Numbered from the stretch's first letter, positions 1 to 7,290 are shown. The stretch: DNA of 33,306 nt from Clostridiaceae bacterium (GCA_029219285.1 JAQXTC010000163.1:1-33306); one strand, 5' to 3'. Numbers and translations: made by a program. The notes: a model not told the origin generated them from the sequence alone.

Positions 1-1
1 T

Positions 2-1234
2 TTAAGAAAAGCCATTATTAATCAAACTAAGAATTGCAGTGTTATTCCAGTATATGTTGGATCGGCATTAAAAAAAGTTGGGGTAACAAATTTAATGGAT
101 GGTATATCAAAAATATTTTCTGGCGAAGATTTTAAAGAAGAAAAAAATTTTTCTGCCGTTATTTATAAAATAAATATAGATGAAAATAAAGATAAAAAAA
201 TATATTTCAAAGTTTATGGTGGCAGTATAAAAATCAGAGATACGATATTTGTAGATGGAAAAAAGATTTTAATCAGAAATTTAGAAGGTTTAAGTGATGG
301 AAAAATAGTAAGGGTTGAATCAATTTCACAAAATGATATAGGAATATTAACTAATGTTAAAGAATTAAAGGTAGGACAAATACTTGGAGAGAAAAATAAA
401 AGAATTAAAGATATTCCAAAGTCCAAAGCAATAATTAAAAGCAATGTAAAGCCAGTAAATCAAGCAGATAGAATGAAGTTAATATATGCTCTTAAAGATC
501 TAAGCATAGAAGATCCTGATTTGAAGTTTGAAATTAATGCGAATACTTCTGAAATCAGTCTAGAATTATTTGGAGAAATAGAAAAGGAGTTTATTGGAGG
601 TAAGTTGTTTGAAAGTTATGGAATAGATACTGAATTTACAAATACAAAGACTATATATAAAGAAACGATTTTAAATAGTACTAAAGCATATATAAAAATG
701 AATGAAAAAGATAATATATATAGAGCTTCCATAGGTTTATTGCTTGAACCATTGGCAAGAGGAAGGGGAATACAATATGAAAGTAAAATTTCATATGGAT
801 ATTTACATAATTCTTTTCAAACAGCAGTATATGATGGGGTAATGAAAGGATTAAAAGAAGGAATTAACGGATTGGAAGTTACAGATATTAAGGTTACATT
901 TATTTATGCCTATTATGATAGTGTGACTAGTACACCAGCAGATTTTAGAAGCTTAGCACCAGTAGTTATAAAAAAAACATTACAAAATCTATCACTTAAT
1001 ATTTTAAAACCAGTAATTATGTTTAAAATATTTATTCCAAGTAAAGTATGTGGAAAAGTTATTAGATATATTGAGAATATGGAAGGTCAAATAAATAGTA
1101 TTGAGGAATTAGGAAATAAAATTGAATTATGCGGAAAGGTTCCCCTTGAAACTTCAAAGGATTATGCTGTGAAACTTTTAACTTTTATAGAAGATGATGG
1201 GAAATTTATAATTGAAGATACAGAATATCTTTGA
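2..1234 (+). CDS. Tet(M)/Tet(O)-family ribosomal protection GTPase-like protein, 5' end missing
   Basis: An EF-G-like translational GTPase of the tetracycline ribosomal protection family. The reading frame is open from base 2, so the gene enters from the left; the ATG at 95 is internal. About 410 residues remain of the ~640 usual for Tet(M). The GTPase domain is missing apart from its end (IPVYVGSA, matching the Tet(M) PVYHGSA region); domains II to V follow. Domain IV carries STPADFR, the family hallmark next to loop III. Two oddities are visible. Loop III reads YYDSVTSTPADF where Tet(M) has YYSPVSTPADF, so the Pro is lost and one residue is gained. The protein also ends roughly 20-30 residues before the Tet(M) C-terminus. 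Family assignment is firm; actual tetracycline resistance is uncertain. A promoter for dapL follows the stop codon almost at once. Confidence 0.88.
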   Translation, partial: LRKAIINQTKNCSVIPVYVGSALKKVGVTNLMDGISKIFSGEDFKEEKNFSAVIYKINIDENKDKKIYFKVYGGSIKIRDTIFVDGKKILIRNLEGLSDGKIVRVESISQNDIGILTNVKELKVGQILGEKNKRIKDIPKSKAIIKSNVKPVNQADRMKLIYALKDLSIEDPDLKFEINANTSEISLELFGEIEKEFIGGKLFESYGIDTEFTNTKTIYKETILNSTKAYIKMNEKDNIYRASIGLLLEPLARGRGIQYESKISYGYLHNSFQTAVYDGVMKGLKEGINGLEVTDIKVTFIYAYYDSVTSTPADFRSLAPVVIKKTLQNLSLNILKPVIMFKIFIPSKVCGKVIRYIENMEGQINSIEELGNKIELCGKVPLETSKDYAVKLLTFIEDDGKFIIEDTEYL

Positions 1235-1241
1235 AGTTTAT

Positions 1242-1271
1242 TTGACATAAAATGTGGAAAAGTATTAAAAT
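1242..1271 (+). promoter_or_regulatory. Predicted sigma-A promoter of dapL
   Basis: TTGACA (1242-1247) and TAAAAT (1266-1271) are separated by 18 bases, just downstream of the Tet-like stop codon and upstream of dapL. The -35 box is perfect and the -10 box has one mismatch. Confidence 0.6.
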
Positions 1272-1317
1272 GATGTAAGATATATATGGAAAATATATAT
1301 TTTTATACATGAGAGAG

Positions 1318-1353
1318 AAAGGGGGCAAATATAGTATTTACTATATTAAAAGT
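1318..1353 (+). promoter_or_regulatory. dapL ribosome binding site with a hairpin between Shine-Dalgarno and start codon
   Basis: AAAGGGGG (1318-1325) is the only strong Shine-Dalgarno near the dapL start, but it ends 28 nt before the ATG at 1354 favoured by homology. Between them lies a perfect 8-bp hairpin: AATATAGT (1328-1335), loop ATTT, ACTATATT (1340-1347). If it folds, the through-space spacing from GGGGG to ATG falls to about 8 nt (2 + 6), which is normal. The ATG at 1309 lies upstream of the Shine-Dalgarno and cannot use it. Confidence 0.6.
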
Positions 1354-2595
1354 ATGAGTTATATTGATAATTTAATTGCTGAACGTTTAGGTGGAATAAA
1401 CTTCGGGAAGGACACTAAGATTTACAAATTTGAAAAGATTAAAAGAGCTAAAAGAGCGGCAAAAAAGATGCATCCAGAAGTAGAACTTATTGACATGGGT
1501 GTAGGAGAACCAGACTGGGCAGCGGATGCAAATGTTGTTAAGACATTAAGTGAAGAAGCAGGAAAGCCTGAAAATAGATGGTATGCAGATAATGGAATTG
1601 AAGAATTTCAACAAGCAGCATGTAAATATTTAGAAGATGTTTATGGAGTAAAGGGGCTAGATCCATTAAAAAACATTATTCATGGTATAGGTTCAAAGCC
1701 AATATTAGCAATGTTACCTTCATGTCTTATTAATCCTGGTGATTATGTATTAATGACAGTACCAGGTTATGGCGTATTAGGTACTCATACTGAGTATCTT
1801 GGTGGTAAGGTATATAACTTAGAATTAAAAGAAGAAAAGGGATATCTTCCTGATTTTTCTGATATTCCTACAGAAATATTAAAAAAGGCAAAAATGCTTT
1901 ATATAAATTATCCTAACAATCCAACAGGGCAAGTAGCTACAAAGGAATTCTTTGAAGAAGTTGTTGCTTTTGCTAAGAAAAATAATATTCTTGTAGTACA
2001 TGATGCAGCTTATGCTTCATTAACTTATGATGGATATAAACCATTAAGTTTCTTAAGTGTTGATGGTGCTATAGATGTAGGTGTTGAAATACATTCTCTT
2101 TCTAAGGCATTTAACATGACAGGATGGAGAATAGCATTTATTGCAGGTAATGAAAAAGTTGTAAAAGCATATGGAGTTGTTAAAGATAATTCAGATTCAG
2201 GACAATTTAGAGCAATTCAAAAGGCAGGTATCTATGCTTTAAATCATCCTGAAATAACAGAGAAAACAATAAAAAAATATTCTAGAAGATTTGATCTTTT
2301 AGTTAAAGCATTAAGAGAAGTTGGATTTGATGCTAAAAAACCTAAAGGAACATTTTATTGTTATGTAAAAGCACCAATTGGAGCAGAAGGAGTTACATTT
2401 GAAAATGCAGAAGATGCAGCAGAATATTTAATTAAAAATGCTTTGATTTCTACAGTTCCATGGGACAATGTAGGTTCATATCTAAGATTTTCAGTAACAT
2501 TTGAAGCTTCTGAGGAAGAGGAAGTAAAAGTTATTCAAGAATTAGAGAATAGGTTAAAGTCATTAAACTTAGTTTTTGAAAATAAAATTCGTTAA
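1354..2595 (+). CDS. dapL: LL-diaminopimelate aminotransferase
   Basis: A PLP-dependent class I/II aminotransferase that converts tetrahydrodipicolinate directly to LL-2,6-diaminopimelate, with glutamate as amino donor, in the lysine and peptidoglycan pathway in the cytoplasm. The 413-residue protein begins MSYIDNLIAERLGG, the usual DapL N-terminus. GVGEPDW lies near residue 50, YPNNPTG near residue 190, and SKAFNMTGWR contains the PLP lysine K251. Length fits the family (about 410). ATG 1354 is preferred over the in-frame ATG at 1309 because the extra 15 residues have no family counterpart and the upstream ATG has no ribosome binding site. The gene has its own promoter (1242-1271) and a long terminator, so it appears monocistronic. 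No lysine riboswitch is visible. Confidence 0.93.
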   Translation: MSYIDNLIAERLGGINFGKDTKIYKFEKIKRAKRAAKKMHPEVELIDMGVGEPDWAADANVVKTLSEEAGKPENRWYADNGIEEFQQAACKYLEDVYGVKGLDPLKNIIHGIGSKPILAMLPSCLINPGDYVLMTVPGYGVLGTHTEYLGGKVYNLELKEEKGYLPDFSDIPTEILKKAKMLYINYPNNPTGQVATKEFFEEVVAFAKKNNILVVHDAAYASLTYDGYKPLSFLSVDGAIDVGVEIHSLSKAFNMTGWRIAFIAGNEKVVKAYGVVKDNSDSGQFRAIQKAGIYALNHPEITEKTIKKYSRRFDLLVKALREVGFDAKKPKGTFYCYVKAPIGAEGVTFENAEDAAEYLIKNALISTVPWDNVGSYLRFSVTFEASEEEEVKVIQELENRLKSLNLVFENKIR

Positions 2596-2611
2596 TTATA
2601 GTTAAAGAAAG

Positions 2612-2684
2612 TGGTGGAATGGCTAGGAAATCTTGCATAAGCTTTGCAAAAATCAAGGTTTCTCTATATGTTCCATCATTTTTT
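2612..2684 (+). terminator. Long structured intrinsic terminator after dapL
   Basis: An outer stem pairs TGGTGGAA (2612-2619) with TTCCATCA (2671-2678) through one G-U pair. An inner stem pairs AGGAAATCTTG with CAAGGTTTCT, also with G-U pairs. Six T residues follow (2679-2684). The 73-nt arm is longer than most terminators. Confidence 0.7.
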
Positions 2685-2746
2685 GTTCAATACATAAAAA
2701 GGATACGGAATATTAAAAAACTATAGAGAAGTAAAGGTAGTTTATT

Positions 2747-3418
2747 ATGAGCTATAAAGCAAAAGATATAGAGAATAATTTGAGGAAAAAGATAATTAGA
2801 TTAGGTATTATAATATTTTATATTATCTATATGGTATTTTGTTGTGCAAGTATTATCAACATACTTACAGATAGAAGTAGCAGAGGAGAGTATATAAACA
2901 TAATAATTTTTACTATTTTCACGATTTTTATCTATAATTATTTTATTACTAAAAGGATTAGAGACTCAATGTATGTAATGAAGAGATTCTGTACTTATAC
3001 TGATCTCATGAAAAGATTAGAAAATGAAGATTTTAGAAGAATAGAAGCATTTTACGATGAAGTTTATGAATCAAAAAAGTGGTTATGTGTTCATGGTATT
3101 TTTGTACCTAAAAATTTTATAGTATATGCATATGTAACTGTTGGACCACACAAAAGCAAAAGTATATGGATTAATCTTATAAATGGAAGAGGTATTCCTG
3201 TAGAGGCGGGAATTAAAGATGAAAATAGAATAATGACAATAGGATTATTAAAAAGATATGTACCACAACTAAAAGTCAATAATAGAATTAATGCACTCAA
3301 GATATCGAAAGAATTACAAAAAAAATATCTTCAGGTAAAAAAAGATAAGGTAAGTCTGGATGATTTAATTAATAATTGGACAGGCTATTTTGAAATTGAA
3401 AATACAAATAATAATTGA
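2747..3418 (+). CDS. Hypothetical protein with two N-terminal membrane segments
   Basis: I do not recognise this 223-residue protein. A short charged N-terminus is followed by two hydrophobic segments at about residues 17-40 and 51-68, joined by a short polar loop, which suggests a helical hairpin anchor. The remaining ~150 residues are soluble and mixed alpha/beta, with many Lys and Arg (for example KRFCTYTDLMKRLE) and a middle segment rich in hydrophobic and aromatic residues (WLCVHGIFVPKNFIVYAY). No catalytic motif or metal site is evident. The ATG at 2747 has a modest ribosome binding site (AAAGGTAG) about 8 nt upstream. It lies after the dapL terminator and 44 bp before the histidine phosphatase gene, in the same direction, so the two may be co-transcribed. 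Confidence 0.72.
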   Translation: MSYKAKDIENNLRKKIIRLGIIIFYIIYMVFCCASIINILTDRSSRGEYINIIIFTIFTIFIYNYFITKRIRDSMYVMKRFCTYTDLMKRLENEDFRRIEAFYDEVYESKKWLCVHGIFVPKNFIVYAYVTVGPHKSKSIWINLINGRGIPVEAGIKDENRIMTIGLLKRYVPQLKVNNRINALKISKELQKKYLQVKKDKVSLDDLINNWTGYFEIENTNNN

Positions 3419-3462
3419 AATAGAATAAAAAAAGCAGGTAGGAGTATTTAGGGGGAATATTA

Positions 3463-4038
3463 ATGAGATTATTATTAACACGACATGGGCAAACAGATTG
3501 GAATGTAGCTAATTTGATTCAAGGTAAGTGTGATATAGAATTGAATTATGTAGGAATAAAACAAGCTGATACATTAGCACAAAAGTTAAAAGAAGGTGAT
3601 TATAGTATAAAAAAAATATATACTAGTATTCTTAAAAGAGCTAAAAAAACAGCCGAGATAATAGGAACAAAATTTGAAGTGCCTGTAGAAGAAATTGAGG
3701 GTTTAGAAGAAATTGATCTTGGTAGATGGGAAAGTTTATCCTGGGAAGAAGTTAAAGCAAAATATGCTAATGATTATTATGATTGGTTAGAGGATTTAGA
3801 AGATAGTAAGGTATCAAAGGGAGAATCCTATAATGAACTTTTAGAAAGAACTCTTGAGGCTTTGAAAGAGATTATTGATGATAATAAAGAAATTGATGGA
3901 GATATACTAATTGTTACTCACAGTGCAGTAATAATGATTCTTCAGTGTTATTTAAACGGTGTACCTTTTGCTAAAATGGATATGTTTAAGACTAAAAATA
4001 CAGAAGTGGTAATAATAAATAGTGAACAAATAAAATAG
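3463..4038 (+). CDS. Histidine phosphatase superfamily protein (phosphoglycerate mutase-like)
   Basis: A branch 1 histidine phosphatase (GpmB/CobC/PhoE-like) of 191 residues, cytosolic. The N-terminal motif LTRHGQTDWN supplies the phospho-accepting His8 and Arg7. IEGLEEIDLGRWE near residues 78-90 carries the usual general-acid Glu region, and VTHSAVI supplies the second active-site His153. Length fits the ~200-residue single-domain members. The substrate cannot be read from sequence: small phosphate esters, alpha-ribazole phosphate or phosphoglycerate are all possible, and no cobalamin genes lie nearby. The start at 3463 has a clear AGGGGGA site 7 nt upstream. A separate promoter for the next gene begins just after this stop. 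Confidence 0.88.
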   Translation: MRLLLTRHGQTDWNVANLIQGKCDIELNYVGIKQADTLAQKLKEGDYSIKKIYTSILKRAKKTAEIIGTKFEVPVEEIEGLEEIDLGRWESLSWEEVKAKYANDYYDWLEDLEDSKVSKGESYNELLERTLEALKEIIDDNKEIDGDILIVTHSAVIMILQCYLNGVPFAKMDMFKTKNTEVVIINSEQIK

Positions 4039-4046
4039 ACATTATC

Positions 4047-4076
4047 TTGAAGTTATACTAAAATAAAGAGTATAAA
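4047..4076 (+). promoter_or_regulatory. Predicted sigma-A promoter of the ClpP-like gene
   Basis: TTGAAG (4047-4052) and TATAAA (4071-4076) with an 18-base spacer, placed 22 bp upstream of the ATG at 4099. An AGGAGG site lies between. Confidence 0.5.
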
Positions 4077-4098
4077 GAAAATAGGAGGAATTTAATTT

Positions 4099-4695
4099 AT
4101 GTATAGTTATAATAATGATGCAGAAGAAAAGAAAAAAGAAGAAAAATCAGCAAGTAGTATGCTACAAGAAAAATTAATAAAATCTAGAACTATAGTAATT
4201 TCAGGTGAAATTAATCAAGAACTAGCTGCTAAAGTTTGCACACAATTATTAGTGTTACAAGAGATTAGTGATGAACCTATAAAAATATTTATAAATAGCC
4301 AAGGCGGACATGTAGAAGCTGGAGATACTATTCATGATATGATTCAGTTTGTAAAACCAAAGGTAATAATGATTGGTACTGGATGGGTAGCTAGTGCAGG
4401 TATTACTATTTATCTTGCAGCAGATAAAGAAAATAGATATTCTTTACCAAATACAAGATATATGATTCATCAACCAGCAGGTGGATTTAGAGGACAAACA
4501 ACAGATATTGCTATTGAAGCTGAAGAAATCAATAAGGTTAAAGTGAGAATAGCTAAACTTATAGCTGAAGCTACAGGAAAAACTCTTGAAGAAGTATTAC
4601 AAAATATTCAACGTAATTACTGGATGAGTTCAGAAGAAGCAGTTGAATATGGTATAGTTAATAAAGTTATTAGAAAGTATGAAGAACTACAATAA
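4099..4695 (+). CDS. ClpP-family (S14) protease paralogue with Asn at the catalytic Asp position
   Basis: A 198-residue ClpP-fold protein. The first ~20 residues are a charged tail (EEKKKEEK) in place of the usual ClpP N-terminus. NSQGG (66-70) matches the NSPGG oxyanion region. The nucleophile Ser99 lies in GWVASAG, where canonical ClpP has GQAASMG, and His124 lies in MIHQPAGG. Counting 49 residues from that His, as from His122 to Asp171 in E. coli ClpP, reaches Asn173 in QRNYWMSSEEA where ERDRFLSAPEA is usual. The triad is therefore Ser-His-Asn. Listeria ClpP1 is a known ClpP with Asn at this site. This protein may be a second ClpP, a hetero-oligomer partner or a TepA-type protease. Own promoter, AGGAGG site, no Clp ATPase gene adjacent. 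Confidence 0.85.
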   Translation: MYSYNNDAEEKKKEEKSASSMLQEKLIKSRTIVISGEINQELAAKVCTQLLVLQEISDEPIKIFINSQGGHVEAGDTIHDMIQFVKPKVIMIGTGWVASAGITIYLAADKENRYSLPNTRYMIHQPAGGFRGQTTDIAIEAEEINKVKVRIAKLIAEATGKTLEEVLQNIQRNYWMSSEEAVEYGIVNKVIRKYEELQ

Positions 4696-4780
4696 AAAGT
4701 TAACTGATTAATGATTATACAAGGTCTAAAATTTGACAAAAAGTGATAAAATTGTTACACTTATAATAGTTTCATATGAA

Positions 4781-4857
4781 TGCAGGGGGACTAATATAGT
4801 TGAGAAGGTTAAAACCTGACCCTTTGGACCTGTCGGTTAATACTGTCGTAGGGAGCA
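4781..4857 (+). ncRNA. TPP riboswitch (THI element)
   Basis: The conserved THI-box blocks appear in order: GGGGGACTA (4785-4793), GTTGAGA (4799-4805), ACCTGACCCTTTGGACCTG (4814-4832) and TACTGTCGTAGGGA (4841-4854). TGC/GCA at the two ends can close P1. A TATAAT -10 box lies at 4762-4767; the TTGACA at 4733-4738 is too far away (23 nt) to be its -35, so the promoter is only partly defined. A strong terminator follows at 4879, so control is probably by transcription termination when thiamine pyrophosphate is bound. The target is the downstream CytX-type transporter. Confidence 0.93.
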
Positions 4858-4878
4858 AAACATTTTTTTGTGGAGATA

Positions 4879-4911
4879 AATGCTTTAATCATTGCGATTA
4901 AAGCATTTTTT
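4879..4911 (+). terminator. Riboswitch expression-platform terminator
   Basis: A perfect 12-bp stem, AATGCTTTAATC (4879-4890) with GATTAAAGCATT (4896-4907), has loop ATTGC and runs into a T-tract. It lies between the TPP aptamer and cytX, as expected for an attenuator. I could not identify an unambiguous anti-terminator. Confidence 0.85.
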
Positions 4912-4981
4912 AACGTCTCGGAAAATATAAAATCAAAAAAATCGGGAAGCCTCGCAAAAGTTACAGGGTTTAGAGGTATGT
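4906..4981 (+). repeat. Intergenic repeat element, copy 1 (no right terminal repeat)
   Basis: From the terminator T-tract onward this segment aligns with 26217-26290: TTTTTTAACGTCT, an A-rich stretch with AATCAA, a GGAA-CCT block, then TTACAGGGTTTAG-GGTAT. The copies are roughly three-quarters identical with a 2-nt gap. A small stem (AAGCC with GGTTT) is kept through a G-U change. The right inverted repeat of copy 2 is missing here. The element separates the riboswitch terminator from the cytX ribosome binding site and so lengthens the leader. Confidence 0.65.
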
Positions 4982-5045
4982 ATTTTTTTAAAGTACTTCA
5001 TAGCAACATGTGAAAAATATTATTTTCTTAAAATGGGGGAAAAAC

Positions 5046-6227
5046 ATGAAGAAAAAAACATCAGTCTTTAGTAATGGATTAATTTGGTTTGGAGCAGGAA
5101 TATCCATAACTGAAATTCTATCTGGTACATATATTGCACCGTTAGGATTAAAGAAAGGAATAATTGCAATTTTACTTGGACATTTAATAGGATGTTTTCT
5201 TTTATACCTTTTAGGGGTGATTGGAGGTAGAACTGAAAAGAGTTCTATGGAAACTGTTAAAATGTCTTTTGGTAAAAAAGGAGCTTTATTTTTTTCAGTG
5301 TTAAATGTTTTACAACTTGTAGGATGGACAGCTGTTATGATTATTAGTGGTGCCAAGGCTACAAGTACAATGTCAGAAAAGCTTTGGGGAATTAATAATG
5401 ATTGGATTTGGTCACTGGTTATTGGATTTCTTATAATATTATGGATAGTTATAGGTATAAAGAATATTGATAAAGTAAATTATTTTGCTGTGGGAGCACT
5501 TTTTATTCTAACAATTGTCCTTAGTTTTGTAGTATTTGGTGGAGGAGCAGCAACTATTGTAGAAGGAGAGATGAGTTTTGGAGCAGCTGTAGAACTTTGT
5601 GTAGCTATGCCAGTATCTTGGATACCATTAATAGCCGATTACACAAGAGTAGCCGAGAAACCTAAAGAATCTTCATTTGCTAGTGCAGCAACATATTTCA
5701 TAGCAAGTTCTTGGATGAATATTATTGGTATGGGAGCAGCAATATTTACTGGAGAATCAGATATTTCAATTATTATGTTTCAAGCAGGAATAGGTATTTT
5801 AGGAGTATTTATTATTATTGTATCAACAGTTACTACCACTTTCTTAGATTCATATTCAGCAGGTGTTAGTTCAATAAGTGTGTGTTCAAAAATAAAAGAA
5901 AAACCAGCTGGTATAGTGGTAACAGTTATCGGTATTTTAATAGCAATTTTTGTTCCTATGGATACTTTTGAGGATTTTCTTTATCTTATAAGTTCTGTAT
6001 TTGCACCAATGGCAGCCATACAAATAGTTGATTACTTTATTTTGAAAAAGGAAAGTTTTAATAAACAAATAGACTGGTTTAACATTTTAATATGGGGAAT
6101 AGGTTTTATTATATATAGATTCTTTATGAATGTAGATACATTAATTGGATATACTGTACCAGTAATGTTGATAGTTATGGTTATTGATGTGGTTTTGGGG
6201 AAAATTAGAGAGAATAATAGAAATTAA
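5046..6227 (+). CDS. cytX: Putative hydroxymethylpyrimidine/thiamine-precursor transporter, NCS1 family, CytX type
   Basis: A 393-residue integral membrane permease with about 12 hydrophobic segments and the CytX-like opening FSNGLIWFGAGISITEILSG. NCS1 permeases import nucleobase-like compounds; CytX members are found with thiamine salvage genes and are predicted to import hydroxymethylpyrimidine or related precursors. The TPP riboswitch directly upstream supports that role over cytosine transport. MPVSWIPLIADYTR in the middle is typical of the NCS1 core. ATG 5046 has GGGGGA 5 nt upstream and matches family N-termini; a GTG at 5010 is in frame but lacks a ribosome binding site. Thiamine should repress expression. 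No thiamine biosynthesis gene lies nearby, so it is probably a single-gene riboswitch unit. Confidence 0.88.
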   Translation: MKKKTSVFSNGLIWFGAGISITEILSGTYIAPLGLKKGIIAILLGHLIGCFLLYLLGVIGGRTEKSSMETVKMSFGKKGALFFSVLNVLQLVGWTAVMIISGAKATSTMSEKLWGINNDWIWSLVIGFLIILWIVIGIKNIDKVNYFAVGALFILTIVLSFVVFGGGAATIVEGEMSFGAAVELCVAMPVSWIPLIADYTRVAEKPKESSFASAATYFIASSWMNIIGMGAAIFTGESDISIIMFQAGIGILGVFIIIVSTVTTTFLDSYSAGVSSISVCSKIKEKPAGIVVTVIGILIAIFVPMDTFEDFLYLISSVFAPMAAIQIVDYFILKKESFNKQIDWFNILIWGIGFIIYRFFMNVDTLIGYTVPVMLIVMVIDVVLGKIRENNRN

Positions 6228-6353
6228 TTAATACACATGTATACTTTTGTGATTTGATTTGTTGAATTTTATGGATTTTTTACCTATTATATTATATAAT
6301 TATATGATATGAGGCAATTCAAGTGAGTGAGGGTATTGTAGGAGGAAAAATAC

Positions 6354-6549
6354 ATGTATGAATATAAATTTGTCAAATTAGATCTTATGAGTTTTTTTGG
6401 GGACAAGAACTAAAAATGATTATCATGATATTGTTCGTGAACATGCAATGGAAGGGTGGAGACTTTTACAAGTATTAACACCAGTAACAGGAACATCATA
6501 TTATGAGTTGATTTTTGAAAAAGAAAAGCAAGTGAAGAATTATGGGTGA
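6354..6549 (+). pseudogene. DUF4177 family gene interrupted by a +1-base frameshift
   Basis: ATG 6354 has a strong GGAGG site (6341-6345) and encodes MYEYKFVKLDLMSFFG before TAA at 6411. Removing one base from the T7/G4 run at 6392-6402 restores a continuous ~64-residue protein (TRTKNDYHDIVREHAMEGWR... ending VKNYG) with the DUF4177 pattern: an EYKFV start and a REHAMEGWRLLQV core. The function of DUF4177 proteins is unknown. The rest of the gene, its ribosome binding site and a clean terminator are intact, so this is a recent lesion, a homopolymer sequencing error, or a site of transcript slippage. With its flanks it fills the 386-bp gap between cytX and the flavin reductase; 6228-6340 shows only AT-rich leader. 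Confidence 0.75.
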
Positions 6550-6580
6550 AATTCCTCGGAATTTATGTGAATATTAAAAA

Positions 6581-6608
6581 TGAAGTGCATATTGCACTTC
6601 ATTTTTTT
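6581..6608. terminator. Bidirectional intrinsic terminator
   Basis: TGAAGTGCA (6581-6589), loop TAT, TGCACTTCA (6593-6601) is followed by seven T on the plus strand, and preceded by AAAAA that forms a T-tract on the minus strand. It separates the convergent DUF4177 gene and flavin reductase gene. Confidence 0.85.
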
Positions 6609-6613
6609 ACTTA

Positions 6614-7117
6614 CTATTTAACAAGTACTTTTTCTATTTCTGCTATGTACATTACATGGTAATCTTTATTTGGATACCATTTAGCATCGTATTCTTTAGC
6701 GTCAAAATGTTCAGGTGGCATTGTTGCATGATATAATTTCTTGCATACTAATACCATGTGTGCTTCTTCAAAAGTAGCGGTATCATCTATATAGCTTGGA
6801 GTAAGTTTTGCTTCTTTTATTTTGTCTTTTTCTCTTCCAGAAACAGATCCACAAATGTTTAATGCATCTCTATGAGATTCATCAAAGAAAGATATAGTGA
6901 AAGTATCATTTGCATCTATAAATTCTTTAGTATATCTTTGTGGTCTTATATATATTGTTGCAGTATTTTTACCCCAAAATACTCCAAGACCGCCCCAACT
7001 TACTGTCATAGTGTTTATTTTATCTTTATTCCCAGCAGTAACAAGAGCCCATTCTTTGCTTAATTTAGTAAATGGATTAAAGTTTAAATCATTGATATTA
7101 GTTTCTTTAAAACTCAT
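6614..7117 (-). CDS. Flavin reductase-like domain protein (FMN-binding split barrel)
   Basis: A 167-residue cytosolic protein of the flavoredoxin/flavin reductase family. The N-terminal segment FNPFTKLSKEWALVTAG, followed by NTMTVSWGGLGVFWGK and IYIRPQRYTKEFI, matches the FMN-binding split barrel of family members that act as flavodoxin-like carriers or NAD(P)H:flavin reductases. SFFDESHRDALNICGSVSGR is the conserved central block, and the Cys there is typical of clostridial members. The start is set at 7117 because a GGGGGAGGT site lies 7 nt upstream; an extension to 7150 would place that site inside the coding region. It is divergent from a small winged-helix gene. Its promoter overlaps a perfect palindrome (7211-7226), so it is probably regulated. 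The electron partner is unknown. Confidence 0.87.
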   Translation of the reverse strand: MSFKETNINDLNFNPFTKLSKEWALVTAGNKDKINTMTVSWGGLGVFWGKNTATIYIRPQRYTKEFIDANDTFTISFFDESHRDALNICGSVSGREKDKIKEAKLTPSYIDDTATFEEAHMVLVCKKLYHATMPPEHFDAKEYDAKWYPNKDYHVMYIAEIEKVLVK

Positions 7118-7185
7118 ATAAATTACCTCCCCCAAAAAATATATTTGCAATAAAGCAAGGTTACAAGCTTTTATTCATATACCTT

Positions 7186-7226
7186 ATTTTAGCAGTTATG
7201 CGAAAAGTTCACAACAAATTTGTTGT
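7186..7226 (-). promoter_or_regulatory. Flavin reductase promoter overlapped by a 16-bp perfect palindrome
   Basis: On the minus strand TTGTGA (7214-7209) and TAAAAT (7191-7186) are 17 nt apart. The palindrome ACAACAAATTTGTTGT (7211-7226) covers most of the -35 box, the layout of a repressor operator. On the plus strand the same palindrome supplies a possible TTGTTG -35 for the winged-helix gene, with AATAAT 17 nt downstream. Confidence 0.6.
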
Positions 7227-7248
7227 ATTTAACATGGAGGAAAATAAT

Positions 7249-7290
7249 ATGTTTTTTAAATGTTTAGAAAGCGCATATATTGATTTATAG
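7249..7290 (+). CDS. Possible 13-codon leader ORF (MFFKCLESAYIDL)
   Basis: ATG 7249 follows TGGAGGAAAATAAT, the best ribosome binding site in this intergenic region, yet the frame closes after 13 codons (TAG 7288-7290), 31 bp before the winged-helix gene. It could be a leader peptide, a remnant of a lost gene, or chance. No homology can be judged at this length. Confidence 0.25.
   Translation: MFFKCLESAYIDL

Noticed and set aside
2608-2690. tRNA or small regulatory RNA after dapL
   Set aside because: The folding gives one long stem ending in a T-tract, not a cloverleaf, so a terminator is the simpler reading.
5010-5045. GTG start at 5010 for cytX
   Set aside because: No Shine-Dalgarno upstream, and the real GGGGGA site would be inside the coding region.
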